Of a stretch of DNA of 64,000 bases, positions 27,910 through 37,053 are shown in pieces. Both the position numbers and the translations under genes were made by a program. The notes beneath the pieces are model-generated. The model did no database searches. It worked only from the letters and a program-made list of their open reading frames with translations, and was not told where the DNA came from. Position 1 is the stretch's first letter, and each line of letters opens with the position of its first letter. Source of the stretch: Streptomyces alfalfae (GTDB taxonomy: Bacteria > Actinomycetota > Actinomycetes > Streptomycetales > Streptomycetaceae); contig NZ_QEXM01000051.1 of the NCBI RefSeq assembly GCF_004127445.1, positions 296,446 through 360,445 on the forward strand. Reading direction: 5' to 3'.

Positions 27910-28401
27910 ATGGACCAGCTGCACGCCGCGCTCGCCGACCCCGAGAGACTGAGGTTGTACGCGCGCATCGTCCTGGACGACCTGCCGCCGCGGGAGGCGG
28001 ACTCCGCCGCCGCCCGCAAGCACCTGGGCAGGCTCCTCGCCGCCGGGCTCGTGGAGCGGCGGCCGGACGGTTCACTGCGGGCCGACCCGGGCGTCTTCCG
28101 GCGGGTGCCCGGACCGGTGGACACCCACCCCGGCGTGCCGCGCCGACTGACCGGCTTCTTCTCGCACGGCCGACTGACCGCCATCCCCGTGCGCCCCGTG
28201 GTGCGCCACGAACTCCTGGTCCACCTCACGGACACCCTCTTCGACCCCGACCGCGTCTACAGCGAGGGCGAGGTCAACGACGCCTTCCGTACGGTGCACG
28301 ACGACACCGCCGCACTGCGGAGGTACTGCGTCGTCGCCGGTCTCCTCGTCCGCGAACAGGACGGCAGCAGCTACCGCCGCGCCGCTCTCGCGCACGCGTA
28401 A
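27910..28401 (+). CDS. DUF2087 domain winged-helix protein
   Basis: A 163-residue cytoplasmic protein. The N-terminus (about 1-60) looks like a winged helix of the ArsR type (LADPERLRLYARIVLDDL ... LAAGLVERRPDGS). The C-terminus (about 78-155) is DUF2087, with FFSHGRLTAIPVRP, RHELLVHL, VYSEGEVNDAF and RRYCVVAGLLVREQDGSSYRR. DUF2087 proteins are usually annotated as transcriptional regulators, but no ligand is known. The gene lies between pgi and the convergent pentose phosphate operon and shares a terminator with the latter. Confidence 0.8.
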   Translation: MDQLHAALADPERLRLYARIVLDDLPPREADSAAARKHLGRLLAAGLVERRPDGSLRADPGVFRRVPGPVDTHPGVPRRLTGFFSHGRLTAIPVRPVVRHELLVHLTDTLFDPDRVYSEGEVNDAFRTVHDDTAALRRYCVVAGLLVREQDGSSYRRAALAHA

Positions 28402-28430
28402 GGGCCCCGCACCGACCGGTGCGGGGCCCT
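28401..28430. terminator. bidirectional terminator between DUF2087 gene and pgl
   Basis: AGGGCCCCGCACC (28401-28413) pairs perfectly with GGTGCGGGGCCCT (28418-28430), with TTCTCG after it. It begins on the last base of the DUF2087 stop codon and can serve both converging units. Confidence 0.85.
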
Positions 28431-28449
28431 TCTCGTATGCCGGGGACGG

Positions 28450-29211
28450 CTAGGGCCTGTCCGGGAGCTTCGAGGCCGCCGCCTCGTCGAGGAGCCACAG
28501 GGTGTGGGAGCGGCCACGGGCGCCGGCCGCGGGGGCCCGCACCTCGTCGGCCCCCGACAGGGCGGTGGCCGCGGCCTCCGCCTTGTCCTCGCCCGCCGCG
28601 AGCAGCCACACCTCGCGCGCGGCCCGGATCGCCGGGAGCGTGAGCGAGACGCGGGTCGGCGGCGGCTTCGGCGCTCCGTGCACGCCGACGACCATGCGCT
28701 CCGTCTCCCGCACCGCCGGAAGCCCGGGGAAGAGGGAGGCGACGTGCGTGTCGGGGCCGACGCCGAGCATCAGGACGTCGAAGGTCGGCACCGAACCGTG
28801 GTCGTCCGGGCCCGCCGCGGCGGCGAGCTCCGCGGCGTAGACCTCGGCCGCGGCGTCCGCCTCGTAGGGGCCGTCCGACGCCGGCATCGGGTGCACCCGG
28901 GCCGGATCGAGCGGCACCGCGTCGAGCAGGGCCTCGCGCGCCTGGGTGTGATTGCGCTCCGGGTCGCCGTCGGGCAGGAACCGCTCGTCGCCCCACCACA
29001 GATCGAGCCGCGACCAGTCGACCGCGTCCCGCGCGGGGGACGAACCGAGGGCCGCGAGCAGGCCGTTGCCGTTGCGCCCGCCGGTGAGGACCACCGACGC
29101 GTGGCCCCTGGCGGACTGCGCGTCGACGATCGTCGTGATGAGGCGGGCCGCGGTGGCGGCGGCCATCAGCTCCTTGTCACGGTGGACGACGAGCCGCGGC
29201 GCCGCGGTCAC
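28450..29211 (-). CDS. pgl: 6-phosphogluconolactonase
   Basis: Hydrolyses 6-phosphogluconolactone, the second step of the oxidative pentose phosphate pathway. It has 253 residues of the DevB/SOL family. TGGRNGNGLLAAL binds phosphate, the WWGDERFLPDGDPERN block is diagnostic, and LMLGVGPDTHVASLFPG contains the catalytic GxGxDxHxASLFP pattern. The GTG at 29211 overlaps the opcA stop (GTGA), so the much longer open frame upstream is only the antisense extension. It ends the tkt-tal-zwf-opcA-pgl operon. Confidence 0.95.
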   Translation of the reverse strand: MTAAPRLVVHRDKELMAAATAARLITTIVDAQSARGHASVVLTGGRNGNGLLAALGSSPARDAVDWSRLDLWWGDERFLPDGDPERNHTQAREALLDAVPLDPARVHPMPASDGPYEADAAAEVYAAELAAAAGPDDHGSVPTFDVLMLGVGPDTHVASLFPGLPAVRETERMVVGVHGAPKPPPTRVSLTLPAIRAAREVWLLAAGEDKAEAAATALSGADEVRAPAAGARGRSHTLWLLDEAAASKLPDRP

Positions 29212-30260
29212 TTGGCGGCCGCCTTCTTCGCGGCCGTCTTCTTGGCCGGCGCCTTCTTGGCATCGGCCGCCTCGTCGGCGCCCTTGCCCTGCTCGGCGTC
29301 CTTGTCCCGCCCCGTCTCCGTGACGGGCGCCGCCGGCTCGCCGAGGCGCTCCACGCCGTACTTCAGCGCGGAGGCGTAGGTGTCGTCCGGGTCGAGGCGC
29401 CGCAGCTCCTCGGCGATCAGCTCCGCCGTCTCGCGGCGCTTGAGCGCCACCGCGCGGTTGGGCTGGCCCTCGATGTGGAGCGTGGCGAGCGAGCCGTCGG
29501 CCCGGTCGAGCACGATGGGACCGCAGTCGGTCTCCATCCGCACCCCGGTCAGGCCGGGGCCCGGCGAGAGCGCGCGCTTCACGGGGACGTCGAGGCGGTC
29601 CGCCAGCCACATGGCCAGCAGTTCGCAGCTCGGGTTGAACTCCTCGCCGTCCACCTGCACCGACTGCACCTTGCAGGCGATCTGGTCCAGGGCGGCGGCC
29701 AGCATCGAGCGCCACGGCGTGATGCGGGTCCAGGACAGGTCCGTGTCGCCGGGGTGGTAGGCCGCGGCGCGCGAGGTCAGCTCGCCGATCGGGTCCTCGG
29801 CCGCGTAGGTGTCCGTGACGCGCCGCTGCGCCAGGGCGCCGAGCGGGTCGTTGGCGGGGTCGAGCGGTGCGTTCACCGGCCACCAGACGACCACGGGGGC
29901 GTCGGGCAGCAGCAGCGGGAGCACCACCGACTGGGCGTGGTCGATGACCTCGCCGTAGAGCCGCAGGACCACCGTCTCGCCGGTGCCCGCCTCGACGCCG
30001 ACGCGGACCTCGGCGTCCAGGCGCGAGGTGGTGCGGTCCCGGGGCGAGCGCGCGGCGCGCTTGATGACCACGAGGGTCCGCGAGGGGTGCTCGCGGGACG
30101 CGTCGTTGGCCGCCTTCAGGGAGTCGTAGGCGTTCTCCTCGTCGGTGACGATGACGAGGGTCAGGACCATGCCGACGGCCGGCGTGCCGATCGCCCGGCG
30201 GCCCTTCACGAGCGCCTTGTTGATCTTGCTGGACGTGGTGTCCGTAAGGTCGATCTTCAT
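29208..30260 (-). CDS. opcA: glucose-6-phosphate dehydrogenase assembly protein OpcA
   Basis: A 350-residue actinobacterial OpcA, an allosteric effector or assembly partner of Zwf. It starts MKIDLTDTTSSKINKALVKG at 30260 and overlaps the zwf stop by 4 bp (ATGA). The body carries RTLVVIKRAA, LPLLLPDAPVVVWWP and LSWTRITPWRSMLAAALDQ. The last 50 residues are a low-complexity tail rich in Asp/Glu then Lys/Ala (AKKAPAKKTAAKKAAAK). Coupled translation with zwf fits a 1:1 complex. Confidence 0.94.
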   Translation of the reverse strand: MKIDLTDTTSSKINKALVKGRRAIGTPAVGMVLTLVIVTDEENAYDSLKAANDASREHPSRTLVVIKRAARSPRDRTTSRLDAEVRVGVEAGTGETVVLRLYGEVIDHAQSVVLPLLLPDAPVVVWWPVNAPLDPANDPLGALAQRRVTDTYAAEDPIGELTSRAAAYHPGDTDLSWTRITPWRSMLAAALDQIACKVQSVQVDGEEFNPSCELLAMWLADRLDVPVKRALSPGPGLTGVRMETDCGPIVLDRADGSLATLHIEGQPNRAVALKRRETAELIAEELRRLDPDDTYASALKYGVERLGEPAAPVTETGRDKDAEQGKGADEAADAKKAPAKKTAAKKAAAK

Positions 30261-31780
30261 GGCCGACGCCAGCTCCGTCCGTCTCGTGCGAGCATTTCGT
30301 CCGCCTCGGTCGGGCCCCAGGTGCCTGCCGGGTACTGCGCGGGCTTGCCGTGGCTGTCCCAGTACTCCTCGATCGGGTCGAGGATGTTCCAGGACAGCTC
30401 GACCTCCTCCGTGCGCGGGAAGAGGTTGGCGTCGCCGAGCAGGACGTCCAGGATCAGGCGCTCGTACGCCTCGGGGCTCGACTCGGTGAAGGACTCGCCG
30501 TAGGCGAAGTCCATCGACACGTCCCGGATCTCCATGGAGGTGCCGGGCACCTTGGAGCCGAAGCGGACCGTGATGCCCTCGTCGGGCTGAACGCGGATGA
30601 CGATCGCGTTGTGCCCGAGCTCCTCGGTCGCCGTGTGGTCGAAGGGGGAGTGCGGCGCGCGCTGGAAGACGACCGCGATCTCGGTGACGCGGCGGCCGAG
30701 GCGCTTGCCGGTGCGCAGGTAGAAGGGGACGCCCGCCCAGCGGCGGTTGTCCACCTCCAGCTTGATGGCCGCGTAGGTGTCGGTCTTCGACTTGGGGTCG
30801 ATGCCCTCTTCCTGGAGGTAGCCGACGGCCTTCTCGCCGCCCTGCCACCCGGCGGCGTACTGCCCGCGGACCGTGCTGCTGCCGAGGTCCTTGGGCAGCC
30901 GGACGGCGCCGAGGACCTTGGCCTTCTCGGCGACCAGGGCGTCCGCGTCGAAGGAGGCGGGCTCCTCCATGGCGGTCAGCGCCATGAGCTGGAGCAGGTG
31001 GTTCTGGATGACGTCGCGGGCGGCGCCGATGCCGTCGTAGTAGCCGGCGCGGCCGCCGATGCCGATGTCCTCGGCCATCGTGATCTGGATGTGGTCCACG
31101 TACGACCGGTTCCAGATCGGCTCGAACATCTGGTTGGCGAAGCGGAGCGCCAGGATGTTCTGGACGGTCTCCTTGCCGAGGTAGTGGTCGATCCGGAACA
31201 CCTGGTCCGGGGCGAACACCTCGTGCACGATCGCGTTCAGCTCACGGGCCGAGGCCAGGTCGTGGCCGAACGGCTTCTCGATGACCGCGCGTCGCCAGGC
31301 GCCCTGCGGCGCGTCGGCGAGGTCGTGCTTCTTGAGCTGCTGGACGACCTGCGGGAAGAACTTCGGGGGCACCGAGAGGTAGAAGGCGAAGTTGCCGCCC
31401 GTGCCCTGTGCCTTGTCCAGCTCCTGGATCGTGGCCTTGAGCTGCTCGAACGCCTCGTCGTCGTCGAAGTTGCCCTGGACGAAGCGCATCCCCTGGATGA
31501 GCTGCTGCCAGACCTCCTCACGGAACGGCGTGCGCGAGTGCTGCTTGACCGCGTCGTGGACGACCTGGGCGAAGTCCTCGTCCTCCCAGTCGCGGCGGGC
31601 GAAGCCGATGAGCGAGAAGCCCGGCGGCAGCAGACCCCGGTTGGCGAGGTCGTAGACGGCGGGCATCAACTTTTTACGGGACAAATCGCCCGTGACGCCA
31701 AAAATGACCAGGCCCGACGGCCCCGCGATACGCGGGAGCCGTCGGTCTGCGGCGTCACGCAGCGGATTGCTGCTTGACAA
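30257..31780 (-). CDS. zwf: glucose-6-phosphate 1-dehydrogenase
   Basis: Oxidises glucose 6-phosphate with NADP+, the entry to the oxidative pentose phosphate pathway. It has 507 residues. The coenzyme motif is GVTGDLSRKKL (28-38 region), in place of the commoner GASGDL. RIDHYLGKETVQNI contains the catalytic His and substrate Lys, and EKPFGHDL is also conserved. It starts 6 bp after the tal stop codon and overlaps opcA. Confidence 0.97.
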   Translation of the reverse strand: MSSSNPLRDAADRRLPRIAGPSGLVIFGVTGDLSRKKLMPAVYDLANRGLLPPGFSLIGFARRDWEDEDFAQVVHDAVKQHSRTPFREEVWQQLIQGMRFVQGNFDDDEAFEQLKATIQELDKAQGTGGNFAFYLSVPPKFFPQVVQQLKKHDLADAPQGAWRRAVIEKPFGHDLASARELNAIVHEVFAPDQVFRIDHYLGKETVQNILALRFANQMFEPIWNRSYVDHIQITMAEDIGIGGRAGYYDGIGAARDVIQNHLLQLMALTAMEEPASFDADALVAEKAKVLGAVRLPKDLGSSTVRGQYAAGWQGGEKAVGYLQEEGIDPKSKTDTYAAIKLEVDNRRWAGVPFYLRTGKRLGRRVTEIAVVFQRAPHSPFDHTATEELGHNAIVIRVQPDEGITVRFGSKVPGTSMEIRDVSMDFAYGESFTESSPEAYERLILDVLLGDANLFPRTEEVELSWNILDPIEEYWDSHGKPAQYPAGTWGPTEADEMLARDGRSWRRP

Positions 31781-31786
31781 AGTGGG

Positions 31787-32905
31787 TCAGCCCTTCGAAG
31801 GAGCGAGGCGCTTCAGCTCGGCCTCGGTCGACTTGAGCAGATCGGTCCAGGAGGCCTCGAACTTCTCGACGCCCTCGTCTTCCAGCAGCTGCACGACCTC
31901 GTCGTACGAGATGCCGAGCTTCTCCACCGCGGCGATCTCGGCGCGCGCCTGGTCGTAGGTGCCCGCGATGGTGTTGCCGGTGATGTTCCCGTGGTCGCCG
32001 GTGGCTTCCAGGGTCGCCTCCGGCATGGTGTTCACCGTGTTGGGCGCGACCAGCTCGTCGACGTACAGGGTGTCCTTGTACGCGGGGTCCTTGACGCCGG
32101 TCGAGGCCCACAGCGGGCGCTGCTTGTTGGCCTGCGCCTTGTCGAGCGCGGCCCAGCGGTCGGAGGAGAAGACCTCCTCGTACGCCTCGTAGGCCAGGCG
32201 GGCGTTGGCGAGCGCGGCCTTGCCCTTGAGGGCCTTGGCCTCGTCCGTGCCGATGCCGTCCAGGCGCTTGTCGATCTCGGTGTCCACGCGGGACACGAAG
32301 AAGGACGCCACCGAGTGGATCGTGGAGAGGTCCAGGCCGCGCTCCTTGGCCTTCTCCAGGCCCGCCAGGTACGCGTCCATGACCTTGCGGTAGCGCTCCA
32401 GCGAGAAGATCAGCGTGACGTTGACGCTGATGCCGAGGCCGATGACCTCGGTGATCGCCGGGATGCCCGCCTCGGTGGCCGGGATCTTGATGAGCGCGTT
32501 CGGCCGGTCCACCAGCCAGGCGAGCTGCTTGGCCTCGGCCGTCGTGGCCTTGGTGTTGTGCGCCAGGCGCGGGTCGACCTCGATCGACACGCGGCCGTCC
32601 TGGCCGCCCGTCGCGTCGAAGACGGGGCGCAGGATGTCGGCGGCGTCGCGGACATCCGCCGTCGTGATCATCCGGATGGCTTCCTCGACGGTGACCTCAC
32701 GGGCCGCGAGGTCGGAGAGCTGCTGGTCGTAACCGTCGCCCTGCGAGATGGCCTTCTGGAAGATCGAGGGGTTGGTGGTGACGCCCACGACGTGCTGCTG
32801 GTCGATCAGCTCGGCGAGGTTGCCGGACGTGATCCGCTTGCGCGACAGGTCGTCCAGCCAGATCGCGACGCCTTCTTCGGAGAGGCGCTTGAGTGCGTCT
32901 GTCAT
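31787..32905 (-). CDS. tal: transaldolase
   Basis: Transfers a dihydroxyacetone unit between sugar phosphates in the non-oxidative pentose phosphate pathway. It has 372 residues and is of the actinobacterial/cyanobacterial long form. VGVTTNPSIFQKAIS is transaldolase signature 1, and the Schiff-base Lys is in NALIKIPATEAG. The ATG at 32905 opens MTDALKRLSEEGVAIWLDDL. The gene lies 35 bp behind tkt. Confidence 0.96.
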   Translation of the reverse strand: MTDALKRLSEEGVAIWLDDLSRKRITSGNLAELIDQQHVVGVTTNPSIFQKAISQGDGYDQQLSDLAAREVTVEEAIRMITTADVRDAADILRPVFDATGGQDGRVSIEVDPRLAHNTKATTAEAKQLAWLVDRPNALIKIPATEAGIPAITEVIGLGISVNVTLIFSLERYRKVMDAYLAGLEKAKERGLDLSTIHSVASFFVSRVDTEIDKRLDGIGTDEAKALKGKAALANARLAYEAYEEVFSSDRWAALDKAQANKQRPLWASTGVKDPAYKDTLYVDELVAPNTVNTMPEATLEATGDHGNITGNTIAGTYDQARAEIAAVEKLGISYDEVVQLLEDEGVEKFEASWTDLLKSTEAELKRLAPSKG

Positions 32906-32940
32906 GGAAATTACATCTCCTACTTGGTCGTATATGGGCG

Positions 32941-35028
32941 TCAGCGCTGAGCGGCGGCGATCGATTCCCGGGCCGCCTCGGCCACCTTGTCGGCGGTGAA
33001 GCCGAACTCGCGGAACAGCACCTTCGCGTCCGCCGACGCGCCGAAGTGCTCCAGCGAGACGATGCGGCCGGCGTCGCCGACGAAGCGGTGCCAGGTCAGG
33101 CCGATGCCGGCCTCGACCGCCACGCGCGCCTTCACCGAGGGCGGCAGCACGCTGTCGCGGTACTCCTGGTCCTGCTCGTCGAACCACTCGACCGACGGCA
33201 TCGAGACGACGCGCGTCGGGACGCCCGCGGCCTGGAGCTGCTCGCGCGCCTCGACGGCGAGCTGCACCTCGGAGCCGGTGCCGATGAGGATGACCTCGGG
33301 CGAGCCGCCCTCGGCGTCGAACAGGACGTAGCCGCCCTTGGCGGCGTCCTCGTTGCGCTCGTACGTCGGCACGCCCTGACGGGTCAGCGCCAGGCCGTGC
33401 GGGGCGCCCACGCCGAACTCCTTGGTGTAGCGCCGCATGATCTCGCGCCAGGCGATGACGGTCTCGTTGGCGTCGGCCGGACGGACCACGTTCAGGCCCG
33501 GGATGGCGCGCAGCGAGGCCAGGTGCTCGACCGGCTGGTGCGTCGGGCCGTCCTCGCCGAGGCCGATGGAGTCGTGCGTCCACACGTACGTCACCGGCAG
33601 GTGCATCAGCGCGGACAGGCGGACGGCGTTGCGCATGTAGTCGGAGAACACCAGGAAGGTGCCGCCGTAGATGCGGGTGTTGCCGTGCAGCGCGATGCCG
33701 TTCATCTCCGCGGCCATGGAGTGCTCGCGGATGCCGAAGTGCACCGTGCGGCCGTAGGGGTCGGCGCCGGGCAGCGGGTTGCCGGTCGGGAGGAACGACG
33801 ACGTCTTGTCGATCGTCGTGTTGTTCGAGCCCGCGAGGTCGGCGGAGCCGCCCCACAGCTCGGGGATGACCCCGCCGAGCGCCTGGAGGATCTTGCCGGA
33901 AGCGGCGCGCGTGGCGACCGCCTTGCCGGTCTCGAACTCCGGGAGCTTGTCCTCCCAGCCCTCGGGCAGCTCACCGGCGGCGATGCGGTCGAACTCGGCG
34001 GCGCGCGCGGCGTTGGCGGAGCGCCAGTCGGAGAAGGACTTCTCCCACTCCTTCTTGGCCTCGGCGCCGCGGTCGATGGCCTTGCGCGTGTGCGCGATGA
34101 CCTCGTCGGAGACCTCGAAGGTCTGCTCCGGGTCGAAGCCCAGGACGCGCTTGGTGGCGGCCACCTCCTCGTCGCCGAGCGCCGAGCCGTGGGCGGCCTC
34201 GGTGTTCTGCGCGTTCGGGGCGGGCCAGGCGATGATCGAGCGCATCGCGATGAAGGAGGGACGCTCGGTCTCGACCTTGGCGGCCTGGATCGCGGCGTAC
34301 AGGGCGGCCGGGTCGAGGTCGCCGTTCTCCTTGGGCTCCACGCGCTGGACGTGCCAGCCGTAGGCCTCGTAGCGCTTGACGGTGTCCTCGGAGACCGCGG
34401 TCTCCGTGTCGCCCTCGATCGAGATGTGGTTGTCGTCCCACAGCAGGATCAGGTTGCCGAGCTTCTGGTGCCCGGCCATGGACGACGCCTCCGCGGAGAT
34501 GCCCTCCTGGAGGCAGCCGTCACCGGCGATGGCGTAGACGAAGTGGTCGAACGGGGAGGCGCCGGGGGCCGCCTCCGGGTCGAAAAGACCGCGCTCGTAG
34601 CGGGCGGCCATCGCCATGCCCACGGCGTTGGCGACGCCCTGGCCCAGCGGGCCCGTCGTCGTCTCCACGCCCGTCGTGTGCCCGTACTCCGGGTGGCCCG
34701 GGGTCTTCGAGCCCCAGGTGCGGAAGGCCTTGAGGTCGTCCAGCTCCAGGCCGAAGCCGGCCAGGTAGAGCTGGGTGTACAGGGTCAGGGACGAGTGGCC
34801 CGCGGAGAGGACGAACCGGTCGCGGCCGGTCCAGTCCGCGTCCGCCGGGTCGTGCCGCATCACCTTCTGGAAAAGGGTGTACGCGGCGGGCGCGAGGCTC
34901 ATGGCCGTACCGGGATGGCCGTTGCCGACCTTCTGTACGGAATCCATGGCCAGGACGCGAGCGGTGTCAACGGCTCGCTCGTCCAGTTCGGTCCACTCGA
35001 GGTCTGTGGTGGTCGGCTTGGTGCTCAC
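32941..35028 (-). CDS. tkt: transketolase
   Basis: A thiamine diphosphate enzyme of the non-oxidative pentose phosphate pathway, 695 residues. The ThDP and substrate motifs are NGHPGTAMSL near the N-terminus, GDGCLQEGISAEASSMAGHQ as the metal/diphosphate motif ending in WDDNHISIEG, and RFGASADAKVLF-like C-terminal residues. The GTG start at 35028 (VSTKPTTTDLEWTELD) opens the pentose phosphate operon. The 400-bp region upstream is shared with divergent ctaB and carries a regular repeat array. Confidence 0.97.
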   Translation of the reverse strand: MSTKPTTTDLEWTELDERAVDTARVLAMDSVQKVGNGHPGTAMSLAPAAYTLFQKVMRHDPADADWTGRDRFVLSAGHSSLTLYTQLYLAGFGLELDDLKAFRTWGSKTPGHPEYGHTTGVETTTGPLGQGVANAVGMAMAARYERGLFDPEAAPGASPFDHFVYAIAGDGCLQEGISAEASSMAGHQKLGNLILLWDDNHISIEGDTETAVSEDTVKRYEAYGWHVQRVEPKENGDLDPAALYAAIQAAKVETERPSFIAMRSIIAWPAPNAQNTEAAHGSALGDEEVAATKRVLGFDPEQTFEVSDEVIAHTRKAIDRGAEAKKEWEKSFSDWRSANAARAAEFDRIAAGELPEGWEDKLPEFETGKAVATRAASGKILQALGGVIPELWGGSADLAGSNNTTIDKTSSFLPTGNPLPGADPYGRTVHFGIREHSMAAEMNGIALHGNTRIYGGTFLVFSDYMRNAVRLSALMHLPVTYVWTHDSIGLGEDGPTHQPVEHLASLRAIPGLNVVRPADANETVIAWREIMRRYTKEFGVGAPHGLALTRQGVPTYERNEDAAKGGYVLFDAEGGSPEVILIGTGSEVQLAVEAREQLQAAGVPTRVVSMPSVEWFDEQDQEYRDSVLPPSVKARVAVEAGIGLTWHRFVGDAGRIVSLEHFGASADAKVLFREFGFTADKVAEAARESIAAAQR

Positions 35029-35204
35029 CCTGAGTCAGGGCTCCTCTCCACATGTCGAATGCCGGCGATGTCGATCTCACCGGCCGTAGTCGAGCCTACC
35101 GCTGCTAAGGCGTGCATTTTTTCGACTCATTCCAGACTGCCGGGACAACCGGGTATCCGCCTCCTGAAAGGAATAAGCGTCGATTCCCCATGTGAATACA
35201 CAAG

Positions 35205-35276
35205 CGCTCATGTGACCGCTCAAAGGGTTCTCCGTATCGCTCATGTGTCCGCTCAAAGGACGGCCGATACCGCTCA
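35205..35276. repeat. CGCTCA array in the tkt-ctaB divergent region
   Basis: CGCTCA occurs at 35205, 35217, 35238, 35250 and 35271, with steps of 12, 21, 12 and 21 bases. Two 22-bp copies (35205-35226 and 35238-35259) differ at one base. The 33-bp period equals three DNA turns, which places the copies on one face of the helix, as expected for cooperative regulator binding. The region 35029-35451 otherwise holds no gene I can support. Confidence 0.6.
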
Positions 35277-35451
35277 CACGGGTCCCCGCCGGACATCCCG
35301 TACCCAGGGCCCGTCGGTCAACACGACCCCACCCCCGCGAAGAGCGAGGTATGGGCAACGTCTAGAGTGGCGTGGTACGCGCGAGTCTTTACCGGATCTT
35401 CATGTCAGAAGCGCTGGTGGGCTCGCTGGGATGTCTCTGTCAGGGGTGTGC

Positions 35452-36399
35452 GTGACGGCCGTTGAATCCCGTCCAGCGGGGGTTTCCGGGACGGAACTTA
35501 GCCCGAGCCATCGGCCGTTCGGGGCCCGTGTCAAGGCGTTCGTGGCGTTGACCAAGCCACGGATCATCGAACTGCTGCTCATCACCACCGTTCCGGTGAT
35601 GTTCCTGGCCGAGCAGGGTGTGCCCGACCTGTGGCTGGTCCTCGTGACCTGCGTGGGCGGCTACCTCTCGGCCGGCGGCGCGAACGCGCTGAACATGTAC
35701 ATCGACCGCGACATCGACGCCCTGATGGACCGGACGTCGCAGCGGCCGCTGGTCACCGGCATGGTGAGCCCGCGCGAGTGCCTCGTCTTCGGCATCACCC
35801 TCGGGGTGGTCTCGACGCTGCTCTTCGGCCTCGCCGTGAACTGGCTCTCCGCCTGGCTCTCGCTCGGCGCGCTGCTCTTCTACGTGGTCGTCTACACGAT
35901 GATCCTCAAGCGGCGCACCTCGCAGAACATCGTCTGGGGCGGCATCGCGGGCTGTCTGCCGGTCCTCATCGGCTGGTCCTCGGTCACCAACTCCATGTCG
36001 TGGGCGCCGATCGTCCTGTTCCTGGTCATGTTCTTCTGGACGCCGCCGCACTACTGGCCGCTGTCCATGAAGGTGAAGGACGACTACGCGCGCGTGGGCG
36101 TGCCGATGCTGCCGGTCATCGCCTCGAACAAGGTGGTCGCCCGTCAGATCGTCCTCTACAGCTGGGTCATGGTCGCGGTCTCCCTGCTGCTCCAGCCCCT
36201 CGGCTACACCGGCTGGTTCTACACCGCGGTGGCGCTGGTGACCGGCGGCTGGTGGCTGTGGGAGGCGCACGGCCTGCAGAACCGCGCCAAGGCGGAGGCC
36301 ACGGGCGGCAAGCTCAAGGAGATGCGGCTCTTCCACTGGTCCATCACCTATGTGTCGCTGCTCTTCGTGGCGGTGGCCGTGGACCCGTTCCTGCGCTGA
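35452..36399 (+). CDS. ctaB: protohaem IX farnesyltransferase (haem O synthase)
   Basis: Adds a farnesyl group to haem b to give haem O for aa3-type cytochrome oxidase. It is a 315-residue UbiA-family membrane protein with nine hydrophobic helices. The prenyl-diphosphate motif is NMYIDRDIDALMDRTSQRPL (an NxxxDxxxD type). The second motif region, DDYARVGVPMLPVI, is in place, and FFWTPPHYWPLSMK is diagnostic. The GTG at 35452 (VTAVESRPAG) is preferred because AGGGG lies just upstream; GTG 35446 and ATG 35431 are alternatives. It is divergent from tkt. Confidence 0.94.
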   Translation: MTAVESRPAGVSGTELSPSHRPFGARVKAFVALTKPRIIELLLITTVPVMFLAEQGVPDLWLVLVTCVGGYLSAGGANALNMYIDRDIDALMDRTSQRPLVTGMVSPRECLVFGITLGVVSTLLFGLAVNWLSAWLSLGALLFYVVVYTMILKRRTSQNIVWGGIAGCLPVLIGWSSVTNSMSWAPIVLFLVMFFWTPPHYWPLSMKVKDDYARVGVPMLPVIASNKVVARQIVLYSWVMVAVSLLLQPLGYTGWFYTAVALVTGGWWLWEAHGLQNRAKAEATGGKLKEMRLFHWSITYVSLLFVAVAVDPFLR

Positions 36400-36426
36400 G
36401 CCGCCGGCTCTTCCCTCGCTCTTCCC

Positions 36427-36471
36427 GACGGGCGGGGCGCGTGGTGTCGTACACCACGCGCCCCGCCCGTC
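36427..36471 (+). terminator. ctaB terminator, 21-bp perfect stem
   Basis: The arms 36427-36447 and 36451-36471 are perfect complements around a CGT loop, beginning 28 bp after the ctaB stop. The stem is unusually long and G/C-rich. It lies directly upstream of the next gene on the same strand. Confidence 0.8.
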
Positions 36472-36505
36472 GCGCGTTGATCTACCCGTCGGTAGCATCC
36501 TGCTC

Positions 36506-36853
36506 ATGGCAGAGACCGAGCAGGTTGAGGACAGCAAGAAGGCGGCGAAGGCCGAGCGCCGGGCGGCCAAGCTCGCCAAGGAGATCGGCGCCTTCGCGCA
36601 GGCTCACGGCGGGGCCGAGGGGCAGCTCGCCTACATCGGGCACGAGGGCACCCGCATCGTCCTGGTCGGCGAGGACGGCGGCTGGGGCGACCTGGTGGCG
36701 CCGACGTACGCCGTCGCGCAGAGCGCCGTGGAGAAGGCCGGCATCACCGTCCACGAGGACTTCGACGGGGAGTTCGCCGCGAAGGTGGAGACCGGCCCCT
36801 ACGAGTGGACGCGCATGGCGGGCATCCAGGTCGGCGGCCCGAAGAACAAGTGA
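36506..36853 (+). CDS. conserved small protein of unknown function
   Basis: A 115-residue soluble protein. Its first 25 residues are a charged helix (EDSKKAAKAERRAAKLAKEI). The remainder (about 40-110) reads AYIGHEGTRIVLVGEDGGWG ... YEWTRMAGIQVGGPKNK and has no motif I recognise. No signal peptide or membrane segment is present. Its place between ctaB and an amidohydrolase suggests no clear function. It looks like a real conserved gene because of its codon use and its own start just after the ctaB terminator. Confidence 0.7.
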   Translation: MAETEQVEDSKKAAKAERRAAKLAKEIGAFAQAHGGAEGQLAYIGHEGTRIVLVGEDGGWGDLVAPTYAVAQSAVEKAGITVHEDFDGEFAAKVETGPYEWTRMAGIQVGGPKNK

Positions 36854-37053
36854 CGCGCACCCCGGACGGCCGAGCGCCCTGGAAGCCGCCGGGGCGGCCG
36901 AACGGCACCGGAACGGCCGACTCCGCCGCCGGGAGACCGTTTCGCTTCCCTGTTCGGCGCAGCGTGGCCGGATAAGGGCAACACCAGAGCCCGTGTCACC
37001 CGTTAGGACCGGTAGGAGCCAGGTCCATTCAGCGGGAGTCCGCGGGAGTCCGC

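Noticed and set aside
35191..35202. TGTGAATACACA as a Rex (redox) site near ctaB
   Set aside because: The half-sites are too short and too close for the 18-bp Rex operator TTGTGAA-N4-TTCACAA.
35077..35358. Minus-strand frames encoding 11-residue repeats in the tkt-ctaB region
   Set aside because: The repeats follow from the 33-bp DNA period. There is no Shine-Dalgarno or conserved start, and codon use is unlike the neighbours. An operator array is the simpler reading.
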